Source: an uncultured Collinsella sp. (GTDB taxonomy: Bacteria; Actinomycetota; Coriobacteriia; Coriobacteriales; Coriobacteriaceae). Taken from it: 5,952 nt of DNA. The stretch spans positions 1 through 5,952 of the forward strand of contig USHR01000112.1 of NCBI GenBank assembly GCA_900554495.1. The letters are read 5' to 3'. Positions 1 through 5,092 of the stretch are shown here, piece by piece (position 1 is the stretch's first letter; each line of letters starts with the position of its first letter). The translations under genes and the position numbers were made by a program. The notes beneath the pieces are model-generated. The model was not told where the DNA came from and did no database searches. It worked only from the letters and a program-made list of their open reading frames with translations.

Positions 1-116
1 AGGCGCGGCGCCTCGGACTGGTGCTCCAATATATAGTCGACAATGCGCTGCTCGGACTCGCTGTATCCCTGATGGGTGCTTATGAGGGAAAGTGCGCTCT
101 TGCTACTATCGGTCAT
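1..116 (-). CDS. RpiR/MurR-family transcriptional regulator, N-terminal fragment
   Basis: Only the first 38 codons are present; the gene runs off the left edge. The reading frame starts at an ATG (complement of 114-116) preceded on its own strand by AGGAG (complement of 123-127) with a 6-nt gap. The predicted protein begins MTDSSKSALSLISTHQGYSE and continues with SEQRIVDYILEH. The pattern Ser-Glu-x-x-Ile-x-x-Tyr-Ile-Leu is typical of the first helices of the RpiR-type helix-turn-helix domain. Members of this family usually add a C-terminal SIS domain that binds a sugar phosphate; that part is outside the window. The gene is divergent from fruA across 272 bp, the usual position of a local regulator, so control of fruA or the whole PTS locus is a reasonable inference. 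Family assignment rests on a short segment. Another HTH family is possible but less likely. Confidence 0.68.
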   Translation of the reverse strand, partial: MTDSSKSALSLISTHQGYSESEQRIVDYILEHQSEAPR

Positions 117-156
117 GGATGGCTCCTGGTTGGCATGAAAATCCAATTTGATTTGC

Positions 157-178
157 AATGCCATAGTATACGGGCATT
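157..178 (-). promoter_or_regulatory. Possible -10 box of the divergent regulator inside an inverted repeat
   Basis: On the minus strand, TATACT (complement of 165-170) resembles a sigma-70 -10 box and lies about 50 nt upstream of the regulator start codon. It sits inside the inverted repeat AATGCC (157-162) / GGCATT (173-178), separated by 10 bp. No good -35 is seen at the right distance; TTGTAA lies only 13 bp away. The repeat could be an autoregulatory operator, but this is inference from position. Confidence 0.28.
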
Positions 179-217
179 TCCAATTACAAGATACACCTTG
201 CCGTTTCAAGTGTTGAT

Positions 218-263
218 GGTAAACTTTCACCTACCGTTTACGGTTATGAAAGAACCTTTCACC
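218..263. promoter_or_regulatory. Operator-like cluster of repeats upstream of fruA
   Basis: An AT-rich stretch between the divergent genes holds several repeats in 46 bp. CTTTCACC occurs twice in direct orientation (224-231 and 256-263), 32 bp apart, about three helical turns. The second copy is also the right half of a perfect inverted repeat, TGAAAG-AAC-CTTTCA (247-261). A separate inverted repeat, GTAAAC (219-224) and GTTTAC (236-241), has an 11-bp spacer. A further CTTTCA lies at 310-315. Position and symmetry fit a regulator binding region for fruA, possibly for the adjacent RpiR-type protein. No convincing fruA -35/-10 pair could be picked in this region, so the promoter itself is not called. 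Confidence 0.35.
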
Positions 264-326
264 GGAGAATTGCACCTTGCCTCTTCTCACGCGGACGGTA
301 GGTTGGTATCTTTCAGTTGTGGAAAA

Positions 327-367
327 ACGCGCATCGAAGCGCGTGTAGGGGAGCGCCCGCGGGCGCT
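327..367 (+). promoter_or_regulatory. Two GC hairpins in the fruA leader
   Basis: The first hairpin is ACGCGC (327-332) pairing with GCGCGT (339-344) across a 6-nt loop. The second is a perfect 16-bp palindrome, AGCGCCCGCGGGCGCT (352-367), ending 10 nt before the AGGAGG Shine-Dalgarno of fruA. Neither is followed by a T-run, so they are not ordinary terminators. They may be leader RNA structures affecting mRNA stability or translation, or a protein-binding palindrome in DNA. Confidence 0.4.
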
Positions 368-388
368 GTACTCAAGAAGGAGGGACAC

Positions 389-2392
389 ATGGCTAAGTTT
401 GACATCATCGCCGCCACCGGTTGCCCGACCGGCATTGCGCACACCTTCATGGCGAAGGAAGCGCTGGAGAAGGCAGCTGCCGAGCGCGGTCTGACCATTA
501 AGGTCGAGACTCATGGCCAGGTCGGTGTCGAGAACGAGCTCACCAAGAGCGAGATTGCTGGCGCCAAGGCCGTTGTCGTCGCAGCCGACAAGGATGTCCA
601 GGCTGAGCGTTTCGCCGGCAAGCCCATGGTTTCCGTTGGTGTTTCCAAGGCCCTGTCCGTTGAGGCCGCCGGTAAGCTGATTGACCGCGCGCTCGCCGCC
701 AAGGGTGACGACACGGTTGCAGCTGCTGCCGATATCGAGGATGAGGTCGAGGAGAAGGAGTCCATCGGCCACGTCATCTATAAGCACCTCATGAACGGCG
801 TCAGCCATATGCTGGTCTTCGTCGTTGCCGGTGGTGTCCTGACCGCCGTTTCGTTCCTGTGGGGCATTACGTCCTTCGATTCGACGGCGTCTGACTACAA
901 CAGCTTTGCTGCGATGCTCAAGATCATCGGCGGCATCGCCATGAACCTTATGGTTCCGGTGCTTTCCGCCTACATCGCCGAATCCATCGGCAAGCGCCCG
1001 GCGCTCGTCCCCGGCTTTGTTGCCGGTATGATCGCCATCCAGGGCCTGCCTGTTAACGCCGAGACCGGCATGATCGACGCCGGTGGCGCCGGCGTGGGCT
1101 TCGGCTTCCTGGGCGGCATCGTTGGCGGCTTCCTCGCCGGCTATGTCATCCTGCTGCTCGAGAAGGTCTTTGCCGGCCTGCCCAAGAACCTGGACGGCCT
1201 CAAGGCTATCTTCCTGTACCCGCTGTTCTCGACGGCTATTGTCGGCCTGGTCATGCTCGGCATTTCCGGCCCCATGGCTGCCATCAACACCGCCATGATG
1301 GACTTCCTCAAGGGCCTGTCCGCCTCTGGCGCCGTTGTCCTGGGTCTTGCCATTGGCTGCATGTGCGCCTTTGACATGGGTGGCCCGGTCAACAAGGCTG
1401 CTTATGTCACCGGTACCGCTATGCTCACCGAGGCACTGGCTGCTGGCGTTGGTACCGATACCTACAACTTCGGCACCAACTTCATGGCTGCCGTCTCCGC
1501 CGCCTGCATCGTTCCGCCGCTGATCACCACCTTTGCCGTTGTTGTCGGCAAGAAGTACTTCAGCCAGGAGGATCACGACGCCGGTGTCGTCAACCTCATC
1601 CTTGGTTGCACCCACATCACCGAGGGCGCCATTCCGTTCATGACCAAGAACATCTGGCCCGTCATGCCCATCATGATGCTCGGTTCCTCTATCGCTTCGA
1701 TCCTGACCATTATGTTCAACGTTCACGATCCGGCGCCTCACGGTGGCTTCCTGGTCCTGCCCGTTGTCGAGAACGGTCCGCTTTGGGTCCTCGCGATCCT
1801 CATCGGCGCTGTTGTCGGTGGCATCCTGTTCGTGGCCTTCAAGAAGTACGACTTCGAGAAGAACCAGAAGGCCGCTCCTGCAGCCAATCCGGTTGAGGCT
1901 CCCAAGGCCGCTGCCGTCGAGGCCCCTAAGGCCGAGGCTGCCGACTTCGTGAAGGTCGAGAATGTCTTTGTCGCCGAGGACTTCGCTTCTCGTGACGAGG
2001 CTCTGAGCTTCGTTTCCAACCAGGCCGTCAAGGCCGGTATCGCCAGCGACGCCGACGCCGTGATGAACGCCTTCCTGGCCCGCGAGGCCGAGGGCACCAC
2101 GGGCATGATGGAGGGCTTCGCCATCCCGCATGCCAAGTCCGACGCCATTACCGAGGCTGCCGTCATCGTCGTCAAGGACGAGTCCGGCGTGACCGGTTGG
2201 GACACCATGGACGGCGCTCCCGTCAACGTGGCTATCGCCCTGCTCATCCCCGGTGCCCAGGCCGGCACTACGCACCTCAAGATCCTGTCCAAGGTCGCCG
2301 AGGCGCTCATGGACGAGGACTTCCGTGCCACTGTCAAGGGTTCCACCGACGCCGCCGAGATCGCCAAGACGATCAACGCCCGTCTGGTCTAA
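389..2392 (+). CDS. fruA: PTS fructose transporter, EIIB-EIIC-EIIA in one chain
   Basis: This 667-residue membrane permease takes up fructose and phosphorylates it at C1. The start ATG at 389 is chosen because AGGAGG (378-383) lies 5 nt upstream and the EIIB domain begins at once; an in-frame TTG at 317 only adds an unlikely 24-residue tail. EIIB (about 1-105) has the phospho-cysteine motif TGCPTGIAHT (Cys12). A charged linker leads into EIIC (about 125-482), which has many hydrophobic segments and the fructose-type motifs FDMGGPVNKAA (near 328) and HITEGAIPF (409-417), plus PAPHGG. An Ala/Pro/Lys/Glu linker (about 486-517) joins the C-terminal EIIA (about 518-667), with the phospho-histidine motif GFAIPHAKS (His581). 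All catalytic residues are present, so the protein should be active. The sugar is inferred from family motifs; mannose-type or 2-O-mannosylglycerate relatives share this EIIC family. The gene ends in its own terminator. Confidence 0.95.
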   Translation: MAKFDIIAATGCPTGIAHTFMAKEALEKAAAERGLTIKVETHGQVGVENELTKSEIAGAKAVVVAADKDVQAERFAGKPMVSVGVSKALSVEAAGKLIDRALAAKGDDTVAAAADIEDEVEEKESIGHVIYKHLMNGVSHMLVFVVAGGVLTAVSFLWGITSFDSTASDYNSFAAMLKIIGGIAMNLMVPVLSAYIAESIGKRPALVPGFVAGMIAIQGLPVNAETGMIDAGGAGVGFGFLGGIVGGFLAGYVILLLEKVFAGLPKNLDGLKAIFLYPLFSTAIVGLVMLGISGPMAAINTAMMDFLKGLSASGAVVLGLAIGCMCAFDMGGPVNKAAYVTGTAMLTEALAAGVGTDTYNFGTNFMAAVSAACIVPPLITTFAVVVGKKYFSQEDHDAGVVNLILGCTHITEGAIPFMTKNIWPVMPIMMLGSSIASILTIMFNVHDPAPHGGFLVLPVVENGPLWVLAILIGAVVGGILFVAFKKYDFEKNQKAAPAANPVEAPKAAAVEAPKAEAADFVKVENVFVAEDFASRDEALSFVSNQAVKAGIASDADAVMNAFLAREAEGTTGMMEGFAIPHAKSDAITEAAVIVVKDESGVTGWDTMDGAPVNVAIALLIPGAQAGTTHLKILSKVAEALMDEDFRATVKGSTDAAEIAKTINARLV

Positions 2393-2430
2393 TCCCGCAA
2401 CACGCGAATACCATCGCCCCCTGTAACAAA

Positions 2431-2464
2431 GGCGAGGACTCCACTCGGAGCCCCCGCCTTTTTT
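2431..2464 (+). terminator. Rho-independent terminator of fruA
   Basis: GGCGAGGACTCC (2431-2442) folds onto GGAGCCCCCGCC (2447-2458) with a 4-nt ACTC loop. Ten of twelve pairs are Watson-Crick, with two A-C mismatches, and six T residues follow directly (2459-2464). It lies 38 nt after the fruA stop codon, so it should separate fruA from ptsH transcription. Confidence 0.87.
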
Positions 2465-2481
2465 CATTTCCTTCTGTAAGG

Positions 2482-2542
2482 TGCGGTGAAATAGGGATTG
2501 TTTAAACGTTTCAACCGCAAAATCAGTCCCTATTTCACCGCA
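2482..2542. repeat. 61-bp near-palindromic element, possible dispersed intergenic repeat
   Basis: TGCGGTGAAATAGGGA (2482-2497) is the exact reverse complement of 2527-2542. One T/G position (2498/2526, a wobble pair in RNA) and two more pairs extend the arms to 19 bp. The 23-nt loop carries the palindrome GTTTAAAC (2500-2507) and a third, imperfect reverse copy of the arm, TTTCAACCGCA (2509-2519), which could compete for pairing. It begins 17 bp after the fruA terminator. There is no T-run, so it is not a plain terminator. The form suggests a REP-like or MITE-like intergenic repeat; copy number cannot be judged from one window. Confidence 0.6.
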
Positions 2543-2651
2543 ACTTCCAGAAGGGCATAGAGGGAACTGCCCATTGAGTCTTTGTCGCGAACAGATCCTC
2601 AGCCAGAATTCCGTTCACACGATATTGCTCTGAGCCGACCGAGTTTCCGCA

Positions 2652-2780
2652 GCTTGCCTGCCGGGCGGGGCGGTTAAGTTTGTCGCGAGTTCCGCACGCA
2701 AAGGAAAGCACTTAATGTGCTTTTCGTCTTGCGCAGGACTGTAGAGCAGCAAACTTAACCGCCCCGCCCGGCAGGCAAGC
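2652..2780. repeat. 129-bp fold-back element with perfect 31-bp inverted arms
   Basis: The left arm (2652-2682) begins GCTTGCCTGCCGGGCGGGGC and is the exact reverse complement of the right arm (2750-2780) over all 31 bases. The 67-nt interior folds further: AAAGCAC (2705-2711) pairs with GTGCTTT (2717-2723) around a TTAAT loop, CGCAA (2697-2701) with TTGCG (2729-2733), and shorter pairs such as AGT (2688-2690) with ACT (2738-2740) continue toward the arms. The whole element can thus form one long rod. No clear target-site duplication flanks it, and it has no room for a transposase. It could be a non-autonomous mobile element, a dispersed structural repeat, or a structured RNA. Which of these applies is not settled by the sequence. 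Confidence 0.7.
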
Positions 2781-2843
2781 GTACAGGAACGACATCTGTC
2801 CAACAATTCGTGCGAAACATAATGAAAAACCGTTTGATGTGAG

Positions 2844-2853
2844 TTAATATAAA
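2844..2853 (+). promoter_or_regulatory. Possible -10 region for ptsH transcription
   Basis: The AT-rich TTAATATAAA (2844-2853) offers TATAAA as a -10 box about 65 nt before the ptsH start. It sits in the most AT-rich stretch of this interval. A second candidate, CATAAT, lies at 2818-2823. No good -35 is seen for either. A promoter is expected here because fruA ends in a strong terminator, but the exact site is uncertain. Confidence 0.35.
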
Positions 2854-2867
2854 CAACGTCGTGAATC

Positions 2868-2914
2868 TGACTCCTGCCACATGCATGACAGGGGTTAAAC
2901 ACAAAAAGGAGTCA
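2868..2914 (+). promoter_or_regulatory. ptsH leader that can pair with its own Shine-Dalgarno
   Basis: TGACTCCT (2868-2875) is the exact reverse complement of AGGAGTCA (2907-2914), which contains most of the ptsH Shine-Dalgarno AAGGAG (2906-2911). The same upstream bases can instead pair locally: CTCCTG (2871-2876) with CAGGGG (2889-2894) across a 12-nt loop, which leaves the ribosome site free. Two mutually exclusive folds are therefore possible. That they control HPr translation is an inference. Confidence 0.35.
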
Positions 2915-2917
2915 ACT

Positions 2918-3181
2918 ATGGTTTCTGAGAAGGCTACCCTCGTTAATCCTCAGGGTCTGCACATGCGTCCGGCTGGTCTGTTCGCCTCCACCATGGGCAA
3001 GTACGCCTGTGACGTGACGGTCGTCACCCCCGAGAAGGAGGTCAACGGCAAGTCCCCGATGGCCCTCATGGCTGCTGGTATCCCCTGCGGTACTGAGGTC
3101 GAGGTCAAGTGCGACGGCGCCGACGAGGCCGAGGCTCTGGCTGCTGCCATCGAGCTCATCAAGAGCGGTCTTGGCGAGTAG
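2918..3181 (+). CDS. ptsH: HPr, phosphocarrier protein of the PTS
   Basis: This 87-residue cytoplasmic protein accepts phosphate from Enzyme I and hands it to the EIIA domains of sugar permeases. Length and layout match the family. The motif GLHMRPAG places the phospho-histidine exactly at His15 with Arg17 following, and NGKSPMALM places the regulatory serine at Ser46. The start ATG at 2918 has AAGGAG (2906-2911) 6 nt upstream and gives the standard HPr N-terminus; an upstream in-frame GTG at 2861 would add 19 unrelated residues. Ser46 is the site modified by HPr kinase in Firmicutes. Here it is followed by Pro instead of the usual Ile/Leu/Met, so kinase recognition is doubtful. The gene has its own leader after the fruA terminator and stands 127 bp ahead of ptsI, with a possible attenuator between them. 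Confidence 0.96.
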   Translation: MVSEKATLVNPQGLHMRPAGLFASTMGKYACDVTVVTPEKEVNGKSPMALMAAGIPCGTEVEVKCDGADEAEALAAAIELIKSGLGE

Positions 3182-3222
3182 AACTCAAACGGGTCGCATG
3201 TTGAACAACTAAGTTCATATTT

Positions 3223-3263
3223 GGGGGCGCAGTGACCTGTTGTAAGGTAGCTGCGCTCTTTTG
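3223..3263 (+). terminator. Possible partial terminator between ptsH and ptsI
   Basis: GCGCAGTGACCT (3227-3238) folds onto AGGTAGCTGCGC (3245-3256) with a 6-nt loop. Eleven of twelve positions pair, including one G-U, with one G-A mismatch. G-C/G-U pairs can lengthen the base through 3223-3226. The downstream strand runs into TCTTTTG (3257-3263), a short and interrupted T-tract. This shape fits a leaky intrinsic terminator that trims transcription after ptsH while letting some polymerase continue into ptsI. Confidence 0.55.
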
Positions 3264-3297
3264 TCATGGATATGGCAAAACGCTTTATCACATGACA
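3262..3297 (+). repeat. Inverted repeat just before the ptsI ribosome site
   Basis: TGTCATG (3262-3268) is the exact reverse complement of CATGACA (3291-3297), with 22 nt between. The right half ends one base before the purine-rich ptsI ribosome site starting at 3299. The left half overlaps the end of the T-tract of the preceding hairpin. It could act as an mRNA-stabilising hairpin or a protein-binding site; no function can be assigned. Confidence 0.35.
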
Positions 3298-3308
3298 CGG
3301 AGAGAGGA

Positions 3309-5018
3309 ATGGGAATGTATCAGGGAGTCAACGCTTCCGAGGGCATCGGTATCGGCACCGTCATGGTCGCCGTCGATCCCGACTTGACGTTTGAGCCGCA
3401 CGAGGTTGCTGATTCGGCAGCAGAGAAGGAGCGCTATCAGTCCGCTCTTTCGGTCTTCTGCGAGAAGACCCAGGCTCAGGCCGACCATATGAAGGAGACG
3501 GTGGGCGAGGCCGAGGCCGAGATCATGAGCGGACACATTGTCCTGGCTCAGGACCCGGGCATGACTGACGCCATCAACGCCGCCATTGACGGCGGTACCT
3601 GCGCCGAGCAGGCGCTCATGGACACCTCGACCATGTTTGAGAACATGTTCCTGTCCATGGACGACGAGATGTTCCGTCTGCGCGCGGCCGACATCGCCGA
3701 CATCCGCACCGGTATTCTGGCCGAGCTGCTGGGCAAGGAGGTCGTCGACCTTTCCGTCCTGCCCGAGAACACCGTCGTTGTCGTGCACGACCTCACGCCG
3801 TCCATGACCGCCACGATCGATAAGGCTCACGTTGCCGGTATCGTCACCGAGACCGGTGGCCGCACGTCGCACTCCGCGATCATCGCGCGCGCCCTCGAGA
3901 TCCCGGCTGTCCTTTCGGTTTCCAACAGCTGCACCGCGCTGCGCAACGGTATGACCGTTGTCGTCGACGGTGGCAAGGGTATCGTCGAGGCCGATCCCGA
4001 CGAGGAGACGCTCGCTGCCTATACCGCCAAGGCCGAGGCCTTCGCTGCCGAGAAGGCGGCCCTCGAGGCCTTCCGTGGCAAGCCGTCCGTGACTGCCGAT
4101 GGCATCAAGAAGATCATCGCCTGCAACATCGGTAACCCCGATGACGTGCCCAACGCGCTCGATCACGACGCCGAGGCCATCGGTCTGTTCCGCTCCGAGT
4201 TCCTGTTCATGGACTCTGCTGAGCTTCCTTCCGAGGAGGAGCAGTTCAACGCCTACCGTAAGGTCGCCAGCGCGCTCAAGGGTGCTTCGGTCATCATCCG
4301 CACGCTCGATGTGGGTGGCGACAAGGAGATTCCGTATCTGCATATGGTCAAGGAAGACAACCCCTTCATGGGCTTCCGCGCCGTGCGTTACTGCCTGGCC
4401 AATCCCGACCAGTACAAGGTCCAGCTCCGCGCTCTGCTGCGCGCTAGCGCCTTCGGTGACGTCAAGATCATGATCCCACTCGTCACCTGCGTCGAGGAGG
4501 TCTTGGCTGTCAAGGAGCTCGTCGAGCAGTGCAAGGCCGAGCTGACCGAAGAGGGTCGCAAGTTCAACGAGAACATCGAGGTCGGCATCATGGTCGAGAC
4601 GCCCGCCGCTTCGCTGCTCGCAGACCGTCTTGCCGAGGTCGCCGACTTCTTCTCCATCGGCACCAACGACCTGATCGGCTACACCATGTGCGCCGACCGT
4701 GGTAACGACACCATCTCCAACCTGTACCAGGTTTACTATCCCGCCGTGCTCCGCTCGCTCAAGAACATCATCGAGAGCGGCGTGAAGGCCGGCATCATGG
4801 TCGGTATGTGCGGCGAGGCCGCTGCCGATCCGCTGCTCGAGCCGCTGCTGATCAGCTGGGGCCTGGAGGAGTTCTCGATGAGCGCTCCGTCGATCCTGCG
4901 CGCCCGCAAGACCATCAGCCAGTGGACCAAGGCCGAGTGCGACGAGCTCGCCGAGAAGGCACTCGCCTGCAACACCGCCGCCGAGGTCAAGGCACTGCTC
5001 GAGTCCGCAGCTCGCTAA
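3309..5018 (+). CDS. ptsI: PTS Enzyme I, phosphoenolpyruvate-protein phosphotransferase
   Basis: This cytoplasmic dimeric enzyme moves phosphate from PEP to its own histidine and then to HPr. With the ATG at 3309 it has 569 residues, close to the usual 570-575. The N-terminal HPr-binding and swivel domains come first, with the phospho-histidine motif GGRTSHSAIIAR (His188). The C-terminal PEP-binding barrel has GLFRSEFLFM (Arg295), RTLDVGGDK (Arg331), EVGIMVETPAA, SIGTNDL (Asn453) and the catalytic cysteine in GMCGE (Cys501), followed by GLEEFSMSA. These positions fall within a residue of the E. coli enzyme. Two starts compete: ATG 3309 (GGAG at 3299-3302) and ATG 3315 (GAGG at 3304-3307), both with good spacing, differing by two residues. 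An unusual Gly457 replaces the common Gln in TNDLxQYT. It follows ptsH and precedes fruK by 74 bp, probably in one transcript. Confidence 0.96.
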   Translation: MGMYQGVNASEGIGIGTVMVAVDPDLTFEPHEVADSAAEKERYQSALSVFCEKTQAQADHMKETVGEAEAEIMSGHIVLAQDPGMTDAINAAIDGGTCAEQALMDTSTMFENMFLSMDDEMFRLRAADIADIRTGILAELLGKEVVDLSVLPENTVVVVHDLTPSMTATIDKAHVAGIVTETGGRTSHSAIIARALEIPAVLSVSNSCTALRNGMTVVVDGGKGIVEADPDEETLAAYTAKAEAFAAEKAALEAFRGKPSVTADGIKKIIACNIGNPDDVPNALDHDAEAIGLFRSEFLFMDSAELPSEEEQFNAYRKVASALKGASVIIRTLDVGGDKEIPYLHMVKEDNPFMGFRAVRYCLANPDQYKVQLRALLRASAFGDVKIMIPLVTCVEEVLAVKELVEQCKAELTEEGRKFNENIEVGIMVETPAASLLADRLAEVADFFSIGTNDLIGYTMCADRGNDTISNLYQVYYPAVLRSLKNIIESGVKAGIMVGMCGEAAADPLLEPLLISWGLEEFSMSAPSILRARKTISQWTKAECDELAEKALACNTAAEVKALLESAAR

Positions 5019-5035
5019 TTTGGTATCAGAGGTAA

Positions 5036-5068
5036 CCGCGTGGTTGGAATGGGCCGGCCACGCGGCCC
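5036..5068 (+). repeat. Hairpin-forming repeat between ptsI and fruK
   Basis: CCGCGTGG (5036-5043) is the exact reverse complement of CCACGCGG (5058-5065), with a 14-nt loop. A second stem, GGGCC (5051-5055) with GGCCC (5064-5068), uses overlapping bases, so the two cannot form together. No T-run follows, which argues against an intrinsic terminator. It may protect or mark a processing point in a ptsI-fruK transcript. Confidence 0.45.
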
Positions 5069-5092
5069 TCACATATACAGGGGGTACTGTAA

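Larger units (their letters stand above)
2465..2917. other. Gene-free interval between fruA and ptsH with repeat elements
   Basis: No credible gene is seen on either strand in these 453 bp. The only longer open frame, on the minus strand, runs through the fold-back element and has no recognisable protein features. The interval holds a 61-bp palindromic element (2482-2542), a weak hairpin GGGCA/TGCCC (2553-2557 and 2568-2572), a 129-bp fold-back element (2652-2780), and then the promoter and leader of ptsH. TTTGTCGCGA occurs twice as a direct repeat (2582-2591 and 2679-2688); the second copy spans the inner end of the fold-back's left arm. Confidence 0.7.

Noticed and set aside
201..316. Sigma-70 promoter for fruA
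   Set aside because: TTGATG (213-218) and TTGCAC (270-275) resemble -35 boxes, but no acceptable -10 lies 16-18 bp downstream of either, so no site is called.
21..494. Plus-strand open frame across the divergent spacer into fruA
   Set aside because: It overlaps the regulator start, the operator-like spacer and the EIIB coding region in another frame, and its translation has no recognisable domain.
287..2467. Very long minus-strand open frame opposite fruA
   Set aside because: It mirrors the codon pattern of fruA, runs through the fruA terminator, and its translation is low-complexity, rich in Gly/Asp/His/Leu, with no recognisable domain. fruA is certain on the other strand.
2615..2902. Minus-strand 95-codon open frame in the fruA-ptsH interval
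   Set aside because: It crosses both arms of the fold-back element and the ptsH leader and shows no family motif. It is best explained as chance in repeat DNA.
2465..2917. CRISPR array or tRNA in the gene-free interval
   Set aside because: There are no regularly spaced direct repeats and no cloverleaf. The repeats seen are inverted and of two unrelated kinds.
3266..3295. Nine-codon ATG frame before ptsI, a possible leader peptide
   Set aside because: It has no ribosome binding site and no informative codon run, and it lies inside an inverted repeat. Chance is the simpler explanation.
3288..5072. Long minus-strand open frame opposite ptsI
   Set aside because: This is the same codon-bias shadow effect: low-complexity translation with no domain, against a complete Enzyme I with all catalytic residues on the plus strand.
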